From contig VXZF01000442.1 in assembly GCA_009845645.1 (NCBI GenBank), positions 1 through 7,795 on the forward strand: a stretch of 7,795 bases of DNA, written 5' to 3'. The notes beneath the pieces are model-generated. The model ran no database searches and was not told the origin of the DNA. It saw nothing but the letters and a program-made list of their open reading frames with translations. Numbering within the stretch: the first letter of the stretch is position 1; each line of letters opens with the position of its first letter. Shown in pieces: positions 1 to 7,795 of this stretch. The DNA comes from Gemmatimonadota bacterium (GTDB taxonomy: Bacteria > Latescibacterota > UBA2968 > UBA8231). The translations under genes were made by a program, and so were the position numbers.

Positions 1-34
1 TTCCGCATTCTACCGCTTGCCCGCTGCACATCCG

Positions 35-40
35 TATAGT
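35..40 (+). promoter_or_regulatory. Possible -10 box upstream of uvrA
   Basis: TATAGT lies in a short AT-rich island (TATAGTATATTTTT) that stands out from the GC-rich surroundings, about 45 bases before the chosen uvrA ATG. I see no good -35 box at the usual 16-18 base distance. A similar AT-rich TATAGT occurs before the gene at 7069. The window starts only 34 bases upstream, so the full promoter, and any LexA-type operator, may be outside it. Confidence 0.25.
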
Positions 41-85
41 ATATTTTTGGATTCCGTTTTTCGCCCCTCGCGCCTACACGAACTC

Positions 86-5751
<5,666 letters not shown>

Positions 5752-5755
<4 letters not shown>

Positions 5756-6405
5756 GCGAGTTGTACCTGCCCCAACGCGCCTTTTTCGAGTTTTCCTTTC
5801 GCTGCCCTCGGCGGCAGAAACCACCCAAGATCAACGGCAACTTGCGCGATTGGGACGACGCAGAGCGCGTGCCCGACCTGATGGCTGTCGATGGCCACCA
5901 GCCCTTTGCCTCGGTCTATATGGCCTACGACGACAGCGGCCTGTACTTTGCCTGCGAGGTCAAGCGCAAGACGACCTACAAGCTCAACCCGCTCCAACCT
6001 GCTGCCGGCGACAGCCTCGAACTTTTCATCGACACCCGCGACGTCAAGGAGCATCGCGCCAACCGCTTCTGCCACCGATTTTACGTCTTGCCCGGCGGCA
6101 GCGGCAAGGACGGCAAGCAACCCATCGCCCGCCAAACCTCCATTGAGGACGCCCGCGAACAGGCTCCGCCCTGCCCGGAAGACTCGATTGAGACGGGTCT
6201 GCGCCGGCTTAAGCGGAGTTATCAGCTAGAGATCAAACTGCCGGCCGCGGGTCTCAATGGCTTTGCGCCGAGGGAGTTCAGCCGGGTCGGGTTTGCATAC
6301 CTGTTGCACGATGCACAGCACGGCACCCAGTCTTGGTCGTCGATCTCGGACATGGGCGTAGAGCGCGATCCGAGCACTTGGGGCACGGCCGAACTGGTGG
6401 ACTAG
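5752..6405 (+). CDS. CBM9-like / DOMON-like beta-sandwich protein, coupled to uvrA
   Basis: This 217-aa protein resembles the carbohydrate-binding family 9-like domain. The pattern is INGNLRDWDDAERVPDL at 27-43, then the VYMAYDDSGLYFACEVK strand pair at 55-71, GDSLELFIDTRD at 86-97, and a late strand near YQLEIKLPAAGL. Family members bind sugars, haem or other ligands and often sit in secreted enzymes; here the domain is nearly the whole protein. There is no signal peptide or membrane segment, so a cytoplasmic location is inferred. The ATG overlaps the uvrA stop in ATGA (5752-5755), with an AAGG about 10 bases upstream inside uvrA, which suggests translational coupling. An in-frame start at 5512 would bury 80 residues inside uvrA in another frame and is unlikely. 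The ligand and any link to DNA repair are unknown; co-transcription may be only convenient. Confidence 0.85.
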
Positions 6406-6418
6406 GTTTTTACCCATG

Positions 6419-6456
6419 CCAAGAAGGTGTAGTTGACGCGCTAGGCGTCGTCTTGG
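6419..6456 (+). other. Possible hairpin between the CBM9-like gene and the protease gene
   Basis: CCAAGA (6419-6424) can pair with TCTTGG (6451-6456), enclosing a second stem GACGC/GCGTC (6435-6439 with 6445-6449) closed by a five-base loop. The internal loop is lopsided, 10 bases against 1. No T-run follows on either strand, so it is not a standard intrinsic terminator. It could be a 3'-end structure of the upstream transcript or chance pairing. Confidence 0.25.
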
Positions 6457-6493
6457 AAGTTCTAACGAGTAGTGAGGAAAGGGACTCTTGAAA

Positions 6494-6499
6494 TAAGGA
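6494..6499 (+). promoter_or_regulatory. Shine-Dalgarno site of the aspartic protease gene
   Basis: TAAGGA ends six bases before the ATG at 6506, good spacing for ribosome binding. It decides the start of the protease gene. Neither uvrA nor the gene at 7069 shows such a site. Confidence 0.6.
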
Positions 6500-6505
6500 A
6501 CGGAC

Positions 6506-6886
6506 ATGGGAGCCACGCACGTCACCGTAACCATTCGCAATCCGGCTGAGCCGCACCGCACTTGGGAAGGGCTGTTTCTGGTTGATACTGGGGCGACGGA
6601 TTGCCTCGTCCCAAGGCAGCACCTCGCAGCCATCGGCCTTGAGCCGCAAGGCCAGCGGACATACGAGTTGGCCAATGGGACCGAACTCAAGCTCGACATC
6701 GGGGTCGGGCAAATCGAATTCATGGGCGAATTCGTCGGCGGCACGATTATCTTCGGCAACGCGGACGCCGAGCCGCTGCTGGGAGTAACAGCCCTCGAAT
6801 CCGTGGGCATTGAAGTAGATCCGCTCAATCAGCGACTGAAAAGACTTCCTGCGGTACGGCTTAAAAGGGCGGGTGCGGGAATCTGA
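6506..6886 (+). CDS. Clan AA (retropepsin-like) single-domain aspartic protease
   Basis: This 126-aa protein has the size and motifs of a retroviral-type aspartic protease, a family that works as a homodimer with one catalytic Asp per chain. The catalytic motif is LFLVDTGATDCLVP (residues 23-36, with D27-T28-G29). A flap-like segment follows near YELANGTELKLDIG (53-66), and the hydrophobic-hydrophobic-Gly motif is LLGVTALESVGIEVD (91-105). It has no signal peptide, membrane segment or extra domain, so it is probably cytoplasmic. Its substrate is unknown. It has its own ribosome-binding site and is 100 bases beyond the previous gene, so it may be a separate unit. Such stand-alone proteases are scattered through bacterial genomes as hypothetical proteins. 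No polymerase, integrase or gag-like gene is nearby, so it is not part of a retroelement here. Confidence 0.85.
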   Translation: MGATHVTVTIRNPAEPHRTWEGLFLVDTGATDCLVPRQHLAAIGLEPQGQRTYELANGTELKLDIGVGQIEFMGEFVGGTIIFGNADAEPLLGVTALESVGIEVDPLNQRLKRLPAVRLKRAGAGI

Positions 6887-6898
6887 AAATAAGTGTGA

Positions 6899-6984
6899 GA
6901 TGCTTCGATTCCGCTTCGCTCCACTCAGCACGACACCGAGAAGCAGCGCATCAGCACCTGTCATGCTAAGCGAAGAGAAGCATC
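6899..6984. repeat. Imperfect inverted repeat, REP/BIME-like
   Basis: The outer arms are GATGCTTC (6899-6906) and GAAGCATC (6977-6984). Inner arms CTCAGCACGACA (6924-6935) and TGTCATGCTAAG (6959-6970) match at 10 of 12 positions; in a minus-strand transcript both mismatches become G-U pairs, so all 12 pair. GCTTCG/CGAAG cores also occur in both arms, and the loop is 6936-6958. The layout, two diverged copies of a TGTCRTGCTRAG...GAAGCATC unit facing each other in an intergenic space, resembles dispersed repeats I recall from many GC-rich bacterial genomes; that comparison is from memory. It has no transposase gene. It lies 13 bases past the protease stop and could act as a transcript 3'-end structure. 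Confidence 0.65.
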
Positions 6985-7008
6985 GCATACCGCTCTACTG
7001 TCGTGTAC

Positions 7009-7037
7009 TTTAGCAGTTATATTTAAGATAGTATAGT
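7009..7037 (+). promoter_or_regulatory. Possible promoter of the DUF2723 gene
   Basis: An AT-rich island (about 7006-7040) lies directly before the gene at 7069. TATAGT at 7032-7037 could be the -10 box; the -35 candidate TTTAGC at 7009-7014 is poor but correctly spaced at 17 bases. The -10 candidate ends 31 bases before the ATG. Confidence 0.3.
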
Positions 7038-7068
7038 TTACCCGCGCATTCACCCAAGACCTTTGCCA

Positions 7069-7795
7069 ATGCCTAATTCCGCTGTAATCCACCGGGTTTT
7101 CGGGGTGGGGATTTTCGTGCTGACGTTGGGAATGTACGTGAAGACCCTCGCGCCAACCGTGTCGTTTTGGGACTGCGGCGAGTTTATCGCCACGTCCTAC
7201 ATCCTCGGCGTACCCCATCCTCCCGGCGCTCCTTTGTACGTGCTGCTGGGGCGTGTCTTCACCTTGTTCCCCTTCGGCGAAGTCGCCATTCGCGTCAACT
7301 TCATGTCCGCGCTGACCTCCGCGCTGGCGATTTGGTGCGTCTATCTATCGACCGTCGCGCTCGGGCGGCGGGCGTTGGGCGGTCAGCCTCTGCAACCGCT
7401 GGGCGACGCCCGCGACATCGGCGTCCTCGCCGGTGGGGCCGTAGCCGCGCTGATGTTGGCGTTCTCCTACACCCAGTGGTACAACGCCTCCGAAGCCGAG
7501 GTGTACGGCTACTCCATCTTGTTCACCTGTTTGGGGCTGTGGTTGATTTTCTACTGGGAGGGCAGCGGCGCTGGCGCGGCCAACGACCGCTGGTTGTTGG
7601 CGCTGGCGTATTTGTTCGGCCTCGGCGGCGGCGTGCATTTGTTGTGCCTGTTGACGATTCCATCGCTTATGCTGCTGGCGTGGTTTGCCGACCGCCAGTT
7701 GCAACGGCTGATCGTGCTTCTGGTCGGCTGGGGCGTATTCGGCGGACTGGCGCTGATGGCATTGGGGCCGGGAGCGCAGTGGAATGGTGTGATGG
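7069..7795 (+). CDS. DUF2723 / TMEM260-like membrane protein, N-terminal part (runs off the window)
   Basis: The frame stays open from ATG 7069 to the window edge, giving 242 residues of a longer protein. Diagnostic DUF2723 motifs are APTVSFWDCGEFIA (28-41), LGVPHPPGAPLY (46-57), RVNFMSALTSAL (75-86) and WYNASEAEVYGY (137-148), with GGGVHLL at 186-192. Hydrophobic segments at roughly 10-28, 52-68, 78-98, 117-135, 148-163, 175-188, 191-207 and 213-233 mark a multi-pass inner-membrane protein. The family is related to GT-C glycosyltransferases; human TMEM260 is a protein O-mannosyltransferase. The acidic WDCGE motif in the first loop resembles the catalytic acid of that fold. The lipid-linked donor and acceptor in bacteria are unknown. 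The start fits the family's usual beginning just before the first membrane segment; no Shine-Dalgarno is evident. The missing C-terminal half, often with soluble repeats, cannot be judged. Confidence 0.88.
   Translation, partial: MPNSAVIHRVFGVGIFVLTLGMYVKTLAPTVSFWDCGEFIATSYILGVPHPPGAPLYVLLGRVFTLFPFGEVAIRVNFMSALTSALAIWCVYLSTVALGRRALGGQPLQPLGDARDIGVLAGGAVAALMLAFSYTQWYNASEAEVYGYSILFTCLGLWLIFYWEGSGAGAANDRWLLALAYLFGLGGGVHLLCLLTIPSLMLLAWFADRQLQRLIVLLVGWGVFGGLALMALGPGAQWNGVM

Noticed and set aside
17..85. In-frame TTG start that would add 23 residues to UvrA
   Set aside because: UvrA family homology begins right after ATG 86, the TTG has no ribosome-binding site, and the added stretch overlaps the AT-rich promoter-like island.
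6419..6456. Intrinsic transcription terminator
   Set aside because: The stem is short and interrupted and no T-run follows on either strand, so it is kept only as a low-confidence hairpin.
6226..6988. Overlapping minus-strand frames (192-200 codons) across the protease gene
   Set aside because: They cross the protease gene, the intergenic gaps and the inverted repeat, show no family motifs, and compete with a well-supported + strand gene.

Overview
The window is GC-rich bacterial DNA with every recognisable gene on the + strand. Two features hint at the FCB superphylum or a candidate phylum near it: a DUF2723/TMEM260-like membrane protein with the WDCGEF and VPHPPG motifs, and a free-standing CBM9-like protein. 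Tandem UvrA proteins also occur in Chlamydiae, so a PVC-type bacterium is possible. The sequence alone does not settle the phylum.

Positions 86-5755 hold one very long uvrA gene. It encodes two complete UvrA proteins fused head to tail (1889 aa, about twice the 940 aa of E. coli UvrA). All four ABC ATPase sites and all CxxC zinc motifs are intact. The two halves differ mainly in the DNA-gripping insertion domain, which is shorter in the second half. The uvrA stop codon overlaps the start of the next gene (ATGA, 5752-5755). That gene encodes a 217-aa CBM9-like/DOMON-like beta-sandwich protein with no signal peptide, so the two genes look translationally coupled.

After a 100-base gap comes a small single-domain clan AA (retropepsin-like) aspartic protease (6506-6886) with its own clear Shine-Dalgarno sequence. 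The next gap, 6887-7068, holds an imperfect inverted repeat resembling a REP/BIME element, followed by an AT-rich promoter-like stretch. The last gene (7069 to the window edge, incomplete) encodes the N-terminal 242 residues of a multi-pass DUF2723 protein, probably a GT-C-type glycosyltransferase.

Functionally this is a DNA-repair gene with one coupled partner of unknown role, followed by two apparently independent genes. I see no mobile element, CRISPR array, tRNA or rRNA. The best candidates for something unusual are the single-chain pseudo-dimeric UvrA with unequal halves and its coupling to a carbohydrate-binding-like protein.
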